Part shown: in pieces, positions 1 through 11,596 of the stretch
Position numbering within the stretch: position 1 is the first letter of the stretch
How the letters are laid out: every line of letters starts with the position of its first letter
Origin: Lactifluus volemus
Lineage: Eukaryota; Basidiomycota; Agaricomycetes; Russulales; Russulaceae
Assembly: GCA_022376515.1 (NCBI GenBank)
Contig: WTXI01000146.1
Coordinates: forward strand, 1 to 64,000
Direction: 5' to 3'
Length of the DNA: 64,000 nt
Translations under genes and position numbers: made by a program
The notes under the pieces: model-generated
The model's input: the letters and a program-made list of their open reading frames with translations, nothing else
Databases searched by the model: none
Told to the model about the DNA's origin: nothing

Positions 1-54
1 GGTAAGCCTTCTTGTCGTCGGTGTAGGGGCACGACCAGTGCCAATGAGGGTGTT

Positions 55-982
55 CTAGGGGGACTCTACAAGCGTCTCCGAACTTGCATTGCTGGTGGGG
101 TTCATGACACGAAGGGCCTGAATGGCCGTAGTCAGCACACCATTCGCACCATTGGTGGAGGGGGCACTCGATGTAGAGGTGTCCGGGGTTTCGTCGCTTG
201 CATCGACCACAATAGGGTGTGTGCGTGACCCTGGCTGCTGCGCTATCAGCGGCGGTTCCACTGCTAAGGTAGGGGTCACTTGGATTCAGCACGGGTTTTG
301 TAACCCTAATCATCTATTCCTCACCCACAATTCATGAAAATTCAATTCTGGCTCCTGAGGTTGAAAGAGTAATCATGTAGCTTTGTATCTCAGGGAGCAC
401 TTTTAAAAAATATGTTGATCTGAGTGAGGAATTCAAGTTGGAAGGTAACCCTAAAGTGCCCAAACCTTGTGTCCCCTACCTTACTATTGACGACCCGTTC
501 CATGCAAGTCGTGCAGTGAAGGGAATGCGTGCTGTCATGAATTGGACTCCTTGGCCACTCGTCGTTGTCAGCGTTGCCGTCATTATTAAATGCCCATCCG
601 AGTTCGTCGTCCTGGATAGGGGAGATAGATGAGGCGGGCGAGTCGCGGACGTTAGAGGCCGGTGAGCTTGGTAAGGAGGGTAGTTGGTTGTTTGGTGGGG
701 AGGGGGCGGCGTCGCTCCGCAGGAGTCCACCAAAATCGGGGAGGTCCTCGTGCCACGTTGGCGATGCGAGGATGGGGAGTGGGGACCGCGGGTGGTCGGA
801 GGTAGGTGTGAGGTAGTCCCAAAGCGAACTCGTCGGTTTGGGTTGTTGTATGGCCCATGCTGCGAACTCGCAGGCCTGAAAGAGCGACTCTCTGAGGGTG
901 TCGTCGAGCGGGGTAATTCGCGGATATAAGGTGGGGGAACGGGGGTCGGGGATCGGTTTCTCGGACGCCGTGTATAGCTCAC
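55..982 (-). pseudogene. Degenerate gag-like N-terminal region of an LTR retrotransposon
   Basis: Two minus-strand open stretches (982-476 and 279-55) encode Pro/Ser/Thr/Arg-rich, disordered protein with no recognisable fold. Both contain a similar short block (SPILVDSCG in the first, HPIVVDASD in the second), which suggests one family. The first starts about 70 nt downstream of the putative LTR at 1052-1625 when read on the minus strand, where gag would begin. No zinc knuckle or capsid motif is visible before the window edge. Assignment to gag rests on position and composition only; a random low-complexity ORF is possible. Confidence 0.3.
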
Positions 983-1051
983 TGGGATAAACGGTGGAGA
1001 GGCCGAACGATGATTGGTAGATGAGGGACGATGGGTGGACCGGGCGGATGG

Positions 1052-1625
1052 TGTTAAGGTTCCAAGTAGGACCTTTGTACGAAGTGTACGATCGTTCGTG
1101 AAGTCAAGAGCGAGACTTGCAAGACGTGCAAGTCAAGATCAAAGGTTCGATAAGGATGAGACTTAGTAAACGACTAAGTCAAGAGCGTTTCAGAGGTCAA
1201 GGGCTTTGGGCTTAGGGATAAGACCAAAGTGTCAAGAAGTCGAAGAGCGTGATGTCAAGAGGGTTCTCTCAGGTCTGATGCTTCTAGGCAAGCAAGGTTC
1301 TAATAGATAGAAGACTTGGATTGCGAAACAAAACTGAGACTTAAGGTCTCTAGGGCAGAAAGTACAGGGTTTATATATAGAAAGGAACGAGGCTATGTAC
1401 ACAGCCGTAGGGGCTGTGACCTTCGTACAGCTTTCAGGTTTTGAAACATGTTCCAGGAATCAGCGAGTCATCCTGTGCATGTGGCTGTTGCTTGAGGCTA
1501 TACGGTGCTGTGTGAGGCTGTACCGTGAGAGAAATAAGTAAGCGATCTGAAACAAAGCGATCGGCAGTCCATCCACATAAGCAAGGGAGTCAGCAGAAAT
1601 GAGTCATCAGTCCGAAAATGTATAG
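1052..1625. repeat. Putative LTR of a second gypsy family (boundaries uncertain)
   Basis: A non-coding block lies between the pol end at 1632 and the gag-like ORF. It starts TGTTAAGG on the plus strand, resembling the TGTTACGG ends of the other LTRs here. It holds a TATA-like TTTATATATAG near 1370 and many short CAAG/AGTC-type direct repeats between 1080 and 1300. Orientation is ambiguous because the TATA is near-palindromic. The distal end is not defined and no target duplication is visible. Confidence 0.35.
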
Positions 1626-1631
1626 TATGAG

Positions 1632-2492
1632 TCAGCAACCACGTGTCTGTCCATAACAGATGGGACGTGGTGCGGGTAGGTCATATTTGGCTGGGACATG
1701 TTGCATACGTCGAACTATGAGGGAAGTAGGTAGTGGTGGTGTGGTGGTGGTAGTTGTAGTGGTGGGGATGAAAGTTGGTGATGTCGTTTCTTGCTGAAGT
1801 AGGAGGGTTCTTATAGCTTTTGGTTGGGCTTTGTAAAAGGCTGTGAGTAGTTCTGGAGCATCAACATTCTCGGCTGGTTCCCATGTGTTGTGTGCGGCAG
1901 AATAACCTTTCCACTTTAGGAGATATTGGAGTTTGGTTTTGTTCTTTGGTCCGATACGTCTGGACCCTAGAACAGCTTCCACTTCGTATTCTTCTTCTCC
2001 ATCTACAAGTTCCGGTGCGGGCTGTTCGAAGTTCGGACCATGTTCGGGTGTTTCCGTATAGGGAGCGATCAGTGATGTGTGAAATACATCATGAATCTGC
2101 CATCGATCTGGGAGTTTGAGGCGTACAACTACCGGTGATATGACTTTGGTGATTGTAAAAGGTCCGTAGCGTTTTGGGGCTAGTTTGCTACTGAGGTGCG
2201 TCATTTTGAGATTAGTGCCCTCAAGCCAGACCTTTTCTCCTACGGCATATTTTCGGTAGTGGCGTTGACCCTTCTTGTGTTCTGTGCGTTTGTGAAGGAG
2301 GGTCTGTGCATGTTTCATTGCTGATCGGGCCTTTTCTCGGATGTTTTTGAGTTCTTCGGATCTTTTGTTGACATAGGGTAGATGGCTTGTGATCCGAGAA
2401 GTCGCAACGAGAGGGGTATATCCGATGAGAAGTTCGTACGGAGTAAATCCGGTTGTGGCGTTTGGCCATGAGTTATGGACGAACTGGGCCAT
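1632..2492 (-). pseudogene. Ty3/gypsy pol C-terminal fragment (integrase end plus chromodomain)
   Basis: A 286-aa open frame begins inside the integrase region (QFVHNSWPNATTG, as in intact element 2). It continues through the GPF/Y-type module (RYGPFTITKVISPVVVRLKL) and ends with a chromodomain around residues 165-225 (YLLKWKGYSAAHNTWEP). The chromodomain marks a chromovirus; in this family it is thought to steer integration. The fragment is distinct from elements 1 and 2 (roughly half the residues agree by eye), so it is a separate family. It is cut at its N-terminal side exactly where the LTR at 2494 begins, so it was broken by that insertion or by a recombination. The tail after the chromodomain is a Thr-run-rich spacer. 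Confidence 0.85.
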
Positions 2493-2493
2493 G

Positions 2494-3362
2494 TGTCACG
2501 GTTCACAGGGACCGTGGCTCGGAGTGAGCTTCAATTAATCATAGAGGACGCGCAGGCGAGTTCCTGTGAAGGATAGACTTGACTGTGCGAACTCTTGGTT
2601 CGGTATCGCGTGAGGCGGGTAGTACGGCCGGCGCACGCGATGGTCGGAGTTACCGTTCCTAAAGAGGATAGACGGTGGCAGATGGACGAAGGACGATCTG
2701 TAGGTTCAACCGCAATGCGGGCGCGAGTGTATTTGGAATGCAAGGGTGCTCGCCTTCCAAGGACACTCGTGGGAGGTTGAACTAGGGTTTGTGCGAAATG
2801 GAAGTGAAGGGATTCAGACAATCCTTCACCCTCGATTTCGTACAAGGTTCAGAGCGTCTGTGAGCTTATTTACAAGGCGTAAACAAGCAAACAGATGTTC
2901 TGATTGTGGCCGAAGGTACCTCAACCAAAGGTACGAAGAGGGGATGCACAAGAAAAAGAGAGGGAGTTGGAGTGTCAACAACAACTGTGATTCTGGACGA
3001 AGCTGAAGCTGGGGCTTTAGCTCGTCCATAGGGCCCTATTTATGCGTACAGAGGGCCAGCCAACTATCCTACAAAGGTCACAGTACAGTAGCGAAGTCAA
3101 GACTATTGACTAAGGACCTGAGTCAGTTCTGATGACTCAAGAACTGACTCAGTGCGTCTGACTCAAGATCTGAGTCAAGAACGCTGACTCAAGATTTGAG
3201 TCATGATCCTGAGTCAAATACACGTCCAAAACGGCGACGCACAGCCCCTAGAAACGGAACAGAAGGGACTGGCCAAGGAAAGGGATCCTAGGTCACAACA
3301 CAAGTCGAAAATCAGACGGAAAACAGTAAGAAATGGGCCGGGCGGCCCGCATAACCGTAACA
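2494..3362 (-). repeat. 3' LTR of gypsy element 1
   Basis: Read on the minus strand it starts TGTTACGG at 3362 and ends CCGTGACA at 2494. It matches the LTRs of element 2 along its length, including the TGA[C/G]TCA cluster (about 3118-3217) and the TATA-like stretch near 3038. The polypurine tract (GGAGAGAGGG) of the internal region abuts it at 3363-3378. The left flank is the truncated pol at 2492. Confidence 0.9.
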
Positions 3363-3374
3363 GTACCCTCTCTC

Positions 3375-4281
3375 CTAGGCGCATGTACCACCATGCGCCT
3401 CAGTCACCCTGTCTATGGATTCCCAGTCAATGTCATCCCAAAGCGCCTCACCTGCATCGACGTCATCTGCGTCATACTCATCCCAATGATGAGCAATGGG
3501 CCTGCAACTCCGTGGCCTTGACAGGACACTCCTCCCATAGTACTGGTGGTCTGTGAAGACCCGGCACCTGTAGACAGTGCAACGCACATGGGGGTGATGA
3601 CAATCATGGGAGTAGTGCCCTCTCTTCTGGCAATAGAGGCACTCCCTCCACAAGGGACAGTCTTCGTACTGTGGTCCACCCCGTCCTTGTTACACTTGCC
3701 GCAATAAAATGACTTCTTCCCTCCTCTTGCGCTTGCCAATGATCTCAGAGGGCTGATTCCGGAATCACCACCAGACGGCCCCCCATGCGACGAAGACGCG
3801 ACGACGAGTGACGTAGGCCGTCCCCATCTGCTGCACGTATCCCCTGGAGTTGATGAGCACCGTCACCTGCAGAAGGTTGGGCCCACTGAAGACTTCCAGG
3901 GATCGTGAGGGGTTCGGATCGCAGCGTGTGGGGGTCTCCAGCGACATGACTTCTGGTTGGAATCTCATGTCCGCTGCTAGTGTCTCCAGGGCTTCCTGGA
4001 TAGGCGAGAGTTGGGGAGGCGGCGTGGTCCGGGAGAGGAGATGGGGTCCTCGGGTGGTATGAGGGGCTTCGGCGAGGCTCTTGGCGAGGCGAGCGGGTGG
4101 TCCTCCTGTACGGTGGAGGTGCTGATCTGGGTTGGTCCTGCTGGGGTGTCCGCGGCAAGGGACGTCTCTGAGAGGGACCACTCTCCCCCCTCACAGACCG
4201 CGAGGGAGTTGAACGACGAGTCGAGGAGTTGGAGGTAGTCCTCCTCTGAGTTGGGGTATTGGAACGCAAGTTGTAGGGCAT
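3375..4281 (-). pseudogene. Extra 3' ORF (zinc-knuckle protein) of element 1, frame-broken
   Basis: The minus-strand frame opens at 4281 (MPYNLRSNTPTQ...) inside the end of pol but in another frame, and runs as Arg/Ser/Pro-rich sequence to 3745. The following knuckle region is split over two other frames: a CGKCNKDGVDH block near 3690 and a CLYCQKRGHYSHDC knuckle near 3640-3600. It then runs to a stop at 3375 next to the polypurine tract. The homologous ORF in element 2 is open for 285 aa. Function is unknown; by motif it is a nucleic-acid-binding, gag-like or accessory protein. Confidence 0.6.
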
Positions 4282-4284
4282 TAC

Positions 4285-7200
4285 TCATGGAGGAGGAGAT
4301 AGTAGGAGTGGTGATGGTGCGGATTCGTCTTTTTCTTTCGCTTTTATCCTCCCTCCCCCTATCGCATTGGGGTTGCGTTGATAGAACTCCTTAATGAGTT
4401 CTGGAGCCTTCACATTGCCAGCAGGTTCCCAACTATCATGAGCGGGTGAATATCCCTTCCAACGAAGGAGATACTCAAGCTTTTCTGCCTTCCCTCTCTT
4501 GCGCGCATCAATGATCTGCTCCACCTCATATTCTGGTTCGCCTTCCATCAGATCAGGTGGCGGTTCTGCGAAGTTACGCCCATGCTCTTCTGTCTCCTTG
4601 TAAGGTGTCAACAAGGACGCGTGGAAGACATTGTGAATGCGCCAGTGTGGGGGAAGCTGGAGGCGGTACACCACTGGGGAAATGACGTCAATGATGGGGA
4701 ATGGACCGTATCTCTTCGGCCCCAACTTTGCGGACGGGTATATTGTCTTTAGGTTTGTTCCTTCCAACAATACTTGTTGCCCCTTTTCGAATGGATGGAA
4801 ATGCCTTTGACCCTTCTTTCTCTGGCGTCGTTTTAGCCACAGCCCCTGCGCCTTTCTGATAGCATCTTGAGCGCGTTCCCTAGCCTCTTTAGCCACATCT
4901 GTCTCTGATGTAACGCAGGGACATTTGTGATCCTTCCAGAGAGGCGAATGATTGGGTTTGCGCCCCACAAGAGTTCAAAGGGCGTCTTCTTTGTGCTCGC
5001 ATTTGGCCAGGAGTTATGGACAAATTGGGCGAGAGGAAGAAGGTTTGCCCAGTCGTCTTGTTGGCTGCTTCCATAGATTCGCAAGTATTGCTCCACCCAT
5101 TGATTAGCGCGTTCTGATTGTCCATCAGTCTGCGGATGATAGGCAGAGCTGATGTTCTGTGTGACTCCGAGCAGTTCACACATTTGACGGGTGAAGTGTG
5201 CAGTGAAACGGGGTCTCTGTCCGAAATGATGTGATGGGGACAGCCAAAAAGAGGGAAGATGTGTTCCACATAGAGCCGGGCCACTTCCTCTGCGTCAATT
5301 GTCTTTTGACAGGGCAAGAAGAAGGCTGCCTTCGAGCAATCATGGTCCACTATCGTCAGGATTGAGTCATATCCTTTTGAAACTGGGAGATCGGTGATGA
5401 GATCAAGTGAAATTGTCTGGAAGGGGATCGCCTTTCGTTCAACAGTGATTGGCATTAGTGGTGGTTTGGGCTTTACAGTATTGGGTTTCGTCATTTGGCA
5501 AGTCGCACACCCTTTGACGTAGTTCTGGACATATTGCCGCATCGTTGGCCACCATAGTCCTCTGACACCTTCTGGAGCGTCGTAGCAATGCCAGGATGTC
5601 CAGCCAAAGCATGATCATGATACTCATGCAAGATCTGTCGCTTAAGATTCCCTGGTCTGCGACTACTGGTCTTCCCTGATGCACCCAATGGTGATTCACT
5701 GAATCAAGTGGGTATGAGCGATGCAGCTCTGCAAAGTAGCCCGGTGTGCGTGCTTGCCAATCCCAGACTTGCTGTTCGAGATTACTGACTTCTGTTGCCC
5801 GCGCAAAGAGTTTGTCTGGGAGGACAAGGGTGTTTTCATTGTCATGCTTCCCTTCGTCCACCCCTGGCGGCCTAGACAACGCGTCAGCCTTGTTCAGTTT
5901 GCCTGGGCGGTGCACTAGTTTGTAATTGTAGTCGGCAAGGTCACTGAGGTACCTTGCTACGCGTCGATTGATTCTCTGGGGTTGCCGATAGTATCGAAGG
6001 TTATTGTGATCGGTGTGGACAATGGCAGTAAAGGGGGAGGAGAGGAACAGATGTCTCCATCGCCGCAGACCTCGAATCACCGCCAAAAGTTCTCTATCAT
6101 GGACATCGTACCCTCTCTCAGCCTCATTTAACGTTTGAGAGTGGTAGCCCACTGGACAGAGTCTCTGCTTGTCGTTTCGCTGGTAGAGGATGGCCCCAGT
6201 GGCATACTGGGACGCGTCTACTTCCATCTCGAAAGGGCGGTCATAGTCAGGTCGTTGGAGGACAGGGTCGGATTCTACAATTTGGAGGAGTGCATCCAAA
6301 GCCTTGGTGCACTCATCCGTCCATTTGAATGGTCGTCCCTTCTTCAGTAGGGCCGTGAGCGGGGCCGCGAGGTGCGCAAAGTGGGGAATGAATGGTCTTT
6401 GATATCCCAAGACCCCAAGCGTGCTCCGTACTTCCTTTACTGAAGATAAGGTTCGAGGCCATTGAGACAGTCCCTTCCTCTTTGTGGGGTCGATGCGGAT
6501 GGTTCCCTGCTCCACGCGAATGCCAAGGTAGTCAATGCTGGTTCGCTCGAACTTGCACTTTGACAATTTGAGGAAGAAGGATTCTTGGCGGAACATCTCA
6601 AGGATTTCTCGAACTATCCTCCGATGCTCTTCCACATCTCCTCCAGTGGCAATTAAGACGTCGTCCATGTATACAAACACCTTCCCTGGGTAGCGGTTCA
6701 TGATCCTAGCAAAGACCCGGTCCATGCAACGCTGGAAGGTGGCTGGAGAGTTCTGGAGGCCGAAGAGCATCACCTTCGGCTGATACAGACCAAAGGGAGT
6801 CTTAAACGCAGCCTTCCATCGATCCTCAGGACGAATTTGAATGTTGTGATAGCCCCAACGAATGTCCAATGCTGTGAAGAGGGTGCGCCCATGCAAGGCT
6901 TCCAAAATTTGCTCAATGCGAGGGATGGGGTACACGTCTCGCACTGTCCAGCTGTTCACTTCTCTGTAGTCTTGGATGGGGCGAAGACCCCCATCTCTCT
7001 TCTTTATGAAGAACCAGGGAGTTGACCAGGGAGAGTTGGATTTTTCGATGAATCCCCATCGTTCATTCTCCTCTATGAACTTCTGGGTCGCCTCTCTCTC
7101 TTCCTTGGTGAGTGCGTAGACTTTACAATTGATGGTGGCTGGGGCATCTCCTTCAAGACGATGGCATGATCTCTGGTCGTGATGGTGGGAAGCGATGGGA

Positions 7201-7437
7201 CTTCTCTTCGTCAAAGACATCCGCATAGTCTTGGTACTGGGGTGGCAATACCTCGCGTTCCACCCCACTGTTCACTTGTTCCTGGTGCGCCTTTATGGCC
7301 CACTCCTGGGCCACATTGGTGCGATCAATGCGTGCCTCCTTTCCTTCTCTGTCGATATGTTGTTGTCGAAGTTTCAGGTGTTTTCTCCACATTGTTTCAA
7401 TACGAATGTCTCCTTCTTGTACCCTCCCTTTGTCCAA
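4285..7437 (-). pseudogene. Pol (RT-RNase H-integrase-chromodomain) of element 1, frame-broken
   Basis: Several overlapping minus-strand frames together cover a full chromovirus pol. Reverse transcriptase carries the YMDD box (about 6665) and RPIQDYREVN. RNase H shows MEVDASQYATGA and later TDHNNLRYY. Integrase shows CATCQMTK of the zinc-binding domain and SAYHPQTDGQSERAN. The chromodomain (YLLRWKGYSPAHDSWEP) sits near 4400-4480. Frame breaks fall near 7153-7270, between RT/RNase H and the integrase (about 5440-5690), within the integrase near 5180, and near 4900. Compared with the 1217-aa open pol of element 2 it is clearly dead. Confidence 0.9.
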
Positions 7438-7830
7438 TCAATGCGAGGATTGAATTCAGAGAGCCATGGGTACCCCAATAGGACTCGATCGTGACCAGGT
7501 TGGTGATATAGAACCTTTGAAGGGCATCTCTATCACCGACTACACATCGAAGCGTGCAGTATTCCGTGAGAGTTCCCTCCTTGTTTTCAGTCCCATCGAC
7601 ATTAACACTTGTCGAGGTCGATCGAGTTTTCTGGTTCCTATTCCCCAACGTCGGACTGTGCGTCGGTCCACAAAGTTTTCGGTTGCTCCACTGTCGACAA
7701 GGACCTTGTCTGCGATCGTTTTCGTGACTGAGGCGAATGAAACTGGTAGATTCAAGGCATTGGCATAGCTAATGTACATTCGTTTCAGTCCTAAAGCTCG
7801 TAACCAGATCGCGCGGCACGAGCTCTTCAA
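7397..7830 (-). pseudogene. Aspartic protease region of element 1
   Basis: The frame from 7830 carries the retropepsin motif VDSGATENF (active-site Asp in DSGA) near residues 46-54. A frame break then moves the continuation (TEYCTLRCVVGDRD) into the frame open from 7648 to 7397. Element 2 has the same region open for 182 aa. The start overlaps the gag stop at the GGATTTTTGAAGAGC sequence, which is identical in both elements. Confidence 0.8.
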
Positions 7831-9794
7831 AAATCCGGAGTCGCAGACTTGACTTGTTCAGAGATCATTTCGTTCATAATGTGGTCCTTGTCTTCGTCTG
7901 ACAGGGCCCAGAGTCCCTTCTTCAGAGCTTCCCGATCGATAACTTTGTCTTCTTGTTCCTCCTCCTCGATAACTCTGGCTGCGGCACGCTGAGGAGGGGT
8001 TTTACATTGCTTGGAACTTCTTCTTTTGCTTGGGCATTGCGACTCATATGCCCTTGCTGCTGGCAGTTGAAACAGCGTCCCTCTGCCATAAGCTTCTTCT
8101 TTTCTTCTGGGAGAGGGGAGTAGTGCGAATGGCATCTACATCCATGGCATCTGAATGTGGCTGTCTTGGCCTCGACTGCGGTTGGTTTCTTCCAAGGGCC
8201 ATGGCCCATTGGGCGCGTCTCTGTGCTGGGGTGCGTGCACGAGGCGACATGTCATCCACCGCAATTTTGGCTTCCATCCACTTCCCATGAAAGGTGAGGG
8301 CTGCGCTTTGCCATGCCGCAAGGGTTCGAGGAAGGGCATCTGTTCGCTCGATGATATTTCGATGGAGGGTTTTGTTCAACCCTGCGCGGAACCGCCAAAG
8401 GGTTCCTGGATCATCAGCGCCCCATTGGGCCAGCTCTCGCAGGTTGTTGAACTTGTTTATGTAGGTTCCCAAGTCGTTCCCCTGCATCTCTAGATCCAGC
8501 ATTTGTCCCAGAGCAGCCTCCCGTTCCGTCACATCTCGATATTGGCGGACGAACGCAGCATTGAAATTTTCCCAGACAAGATCTGAGTCCGGGTCAATGC
8601 CATCAGGGTCTGTTGGGTCGCGTCGAAATGCCCTGACCCCTCTGCTCATGACGGCAAATTGTGCATGCACCCATTGGTCAACATCTGGTCCCACCATGAG
8701 ACCCATCGCAGTAAGGCAGCGAAGATAGGGGTTTGCCATGGTCTCATGGTTGTGGTTGAGTTCCCAATAGATGTTGAACGCCTGAATGAAGCGTTGGAGG
8801 TCATTTCTTGCCCCGGTGAAGATGTGAGGGGGTAGGCCTCTCAGACCTGCATGGCCTTGAGGTTGTTGAGGTTGCTGGGCGCGGCTTGAGCTGCTCCTCC
8901 GCCCCCACCTCCACCTCCTCCACCTCCTCCGCCTCTGCTTCCACCTCCACCTCCGCCTCCACCACCTCCCGGGTGTGCCCCACCTGAAGGTCCTCCTCCA
9001 GATGGTCCAGAGGAGCTGGCTCCGGCCGGGACAAGGGCTGTGAGGGCTTGGGTGGCCCTCACATACGCCGCTCTGTCCACTGGTCCAATAAGCGAGGGGT
9101 GTGGTGAGATGGGTGGAACAGGGATATCCACAAATGCAGGGGCATCAATTAGCATCCCTGATCCTGGATCGCTGACCAGGGATACACTCGATATGGATTG
9201 ATCCATTGGTAGCTGAATCGTTGGTATTTGTAACAGTGGTGATGATACTTGAGGAGCAGGTGCGTGAAGAAGCTGCTGAAGACTTTGTGTGGACGCTTGC
9301 AGCGGGGGTTGTAGTGGTTGAATAATTGGTTCTAGCACTTGTTCTGGTTGTTGATATCGAAATCTGGACCCCGCCGATGACGCGCTGCGATTAGAGCCGG
9401 TAGGCGAAGGTACTGGTGAGGGCACTGGTGTCAATGTGTGTGTCGCGTAGTCTGGGTATTGTGGATCGCTCGGTATGTACCAGCCTAATCCCAACACTTG
9501 TCTTGCAAGTTCTGGTATGATGTTCTCTCGTTTAGAAGCGTATACTTCTTTATCTGGGGCCCACGCAATAGAATACCACTGGTTGTTGATAAATTCAATA
9601 GTCTGTGACTCTCCGTCAGAAGCGTTGATTCGATAAGAGTTCTTCTTGGGGTTCTCAGGGTCGTTGTGCCAATATGCACTTCCAACTATATGCGGGGCAA
9701 GGTCTGGGGTGGTGCGAGTGGTGACGAGGGTCCAATACCCTGGCTGTTCAGTCCAACCAACTATTATCGACGCCGTTCTGTCTGTTTCTGGCAC
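7826..9794 (-). pseudogene. Gag of element 1, frame-broken
   Basis: It begins with ATG at 9794 (MPETDRTASIIVGW), about 50 nt from the LTR. Residues 1-105 are a conserved N-terminal module shared with element 2. A Pro/Gln/Ser-rich stretch follows, then a Gly-run (about 8890-8985) where the frame is lost. The capsid-like part resumes in another frame at 8739 (PYLRCLTAMGLMVGPDVDQW). The zinc knuckle near 8060 reads CFNCQQQGHMSRNA, so the last Cys of CX2CX4HX4C is replaced by Ala. It ends at the TTTTTGA overlap with the protease. Confidence 0.8.
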
Positions 9795-9844
9795 ACACTC
9801 CTTCCTAGACTCTTAGGAGGAGTGGGGAAAGGAGCTTCAGCTTA

Positions 9845-11596
9845 TGTCACGGTTCGCAGGGACCGTGGCTCGAAGTGAGCTTCAGTAGTTAATCAAAGAA
9901 CACGCAGGCAAGTTCCTATGAAGGATAGACTTGACTGTGCGAACTCTCGGTTCTGTATTGCGTGGGACGGGTAGTACGGGCTGGCGCACGCGATGGTCGG
10001 AGTTACCGTTCCCAAAGAGGATAGACAGTGGCAGATGGATGAAAGACGATCTGTAGGTTCAACCGCAATGCGGTGTCAAGGCTCAGAAGGGCCTTGCGCT
10101 CGACATGAGCTTAGTTGCGTGACCTAGTCCTTCAAGGGCTAGCGTCACGTGACACTTGAGGTTTGATGACTAAACCTTGAAGGCACGTGAGACTTATCAC
10201 GTGACCGTGGGATACTGGATGATGATGTAACGGGTGACTAAGCCGCAGTGGTCACGAGGCTTAGTCTGACTAATCAGGGTTTAGGGTTCTATGTCCCACT
10301 GGCTCTACTCAGGAGGAGGGTGTCGCGCTGACGGATGCACTCCTGGTATTGTCAATGATCTCTAGTACCCCTCTCTGGTAGGCAAGAGCTAATCCTCCTA
10401 ACACACTAGAGGTTAGGGAGGAAGACTTAGGAGACAAGAGGGGAGACCGGGAGGTCTTTGGAAAGTGGGAAGATGGTGGTTCTGATTAAAGACGAAGTGA
10501 AGACTAAAGACAAGGGGCACTGAAAGTGCCGGCTTATATACTACTGGGGTGTGACGCTTACTAAAGGAGTCTCAGGGATGTCACATAGGGTGACATCACG
10601 ATATAATAATAGATAGGGGCTAATAGGGGCTGATCGAGATAGCATCGAGATAGGATTGAGATGTATCGAGATCATGGGGTAACCTCGGCGCTGCGCCGGA
10701 ATGATGTTGGGGTCACATTGGGGTAATCTCGGGGGAACTGTATCGTAACTGAATCTGTATAGTACTGTATAGTAGTTATGTAAGCGAGATTGGATCGGGG
10801 ATAGATCGAGCGTCACGTGTCTTCACTGTTTACTTAGCTGTGTTCTTGTTTGTTCTTGTTTGTTTATATGGCTTGAAATGGTTTGAATTTCCCACGGTTG
10901 CAAGTGGTACTTTTCTGAACGTCATGTGACGGTGGAAACCGTAACATGCGGGCGCGAGTGTAATTGGAATGCAAGGGGTGCTCACCTTCCAAGGACACTC
11001 GTGGGAGGTTGAACTAAGGTTCTGAGGCGGATGCGGGGTGAGAAGTGGGGACTACTTCTCACAGCGCGTTCGTATTAGGGTTCAGGCGTCTGGGGACTTG
11101 TTCCAAAGAAGTAGAACGAGTCCACAGATGTCTGATCGTGGCGTGAAGTACCTGGATCAAGGTACAAAGAGGGGATTCACAAGAAGAGAGGGAGATTGAG
11201 TGTCAAGTGTACAACTGCTGCAATTCTAGACGAAGCTGAAGCTGGGGCTTTAGCTCGTCCATAGGGCCCTATTTATGCGTACAGAGGGCCAGCCAACTAT
11301 CCTACAACAGTCACAGTACAGTAGCGAAGTCAAGACTATTGACTAAGGACCTGAGTCAGTTCTGATGACTCAAGAACTGACTCAGTGCGTCTGACTCAAG
11401 ATCTGAGTCAAGAACGCTGACTCAAGATTTGAGTCATGATCCCTGAGTCAAATACACGTCCAAAACGGCGACGCACAGCCCCTAGAAGTGGAACAGAAGG
11501 GGCTGGCCAAGGAAAGGGATCCTAGGTCACAACACAAGTCGAAAATCAGACGGAAAACAGTAAGAAATGGGCCAGGCGGCCCGCATAACCGTAACA
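9845..11596 (-). repeat. 5' LTR of element 1, interrupted by a solo LTR
   Basis: Two pieces, 9845-10073 and 10947-11596, together make about 880 bp and match the 869-bp LTR at 2494. Minus-strand ends are TGTTACGG (11596) and CCGTGACA (9845). The TGACTCA cluster and TATA-like element are kept (11352-11452 and near 11272). The primer site AAGCTGAAGCT lies just inside the element, by 9833-9843. The right flank is a transposase gene. Confidence 0.88.
10074..10946 (-). repeat. Nested solo LTR of a different gypsy family
   Basis: This 873-bp block begins TGTCAAGG and ends CCGTAACA. It sits inside the 5' LTR of element 1 and is flanked on both sides by TGCGG (10069-10073 and 10947-10951), a 5-bp target duplication. 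No coding sequence lies within it. Read on the minus strand it starts TGTTACGG like its host LTR, but the rest differs. It therefore arose by insertion followed by LTR-LTR recombination, after element 1 had landed. Confidence 0.88.

Larger units (their letters stand above)
3363..9844 (-). mobile_element. Internal region of decayed Ty3/gypsy chromovirus (element 1)
   Basis: The order on the minus strand is primer site next to the 5' LTR, gag, protease, reverse transcriptase, RNase H, integrase, chromodomain, extra zinc-knuckle ORF and polypurine tract. The layout is the same as in element 2, but with several frame breaks, so it cannot encode a full pol. Flanks differ on the two sides (gypsy pol on the left, transposase on the right) and no target duplication is found. 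Confidence 0.9.

Noticed and set aside
3118..3217. Possible CRISPR-like or satellite repeat (GAGTCA spaced repeats)
   Set aside because: Irregular spacing of a heptamer inside an LTR promoter, not a repeat-spacer array; best read as transcription-factor sites.
3203..3556. 117-aa plus-strand ORF over the LTR
   Set aside because: It runs across the LTR/internal border of a minus-strand element and is a shadow frame.
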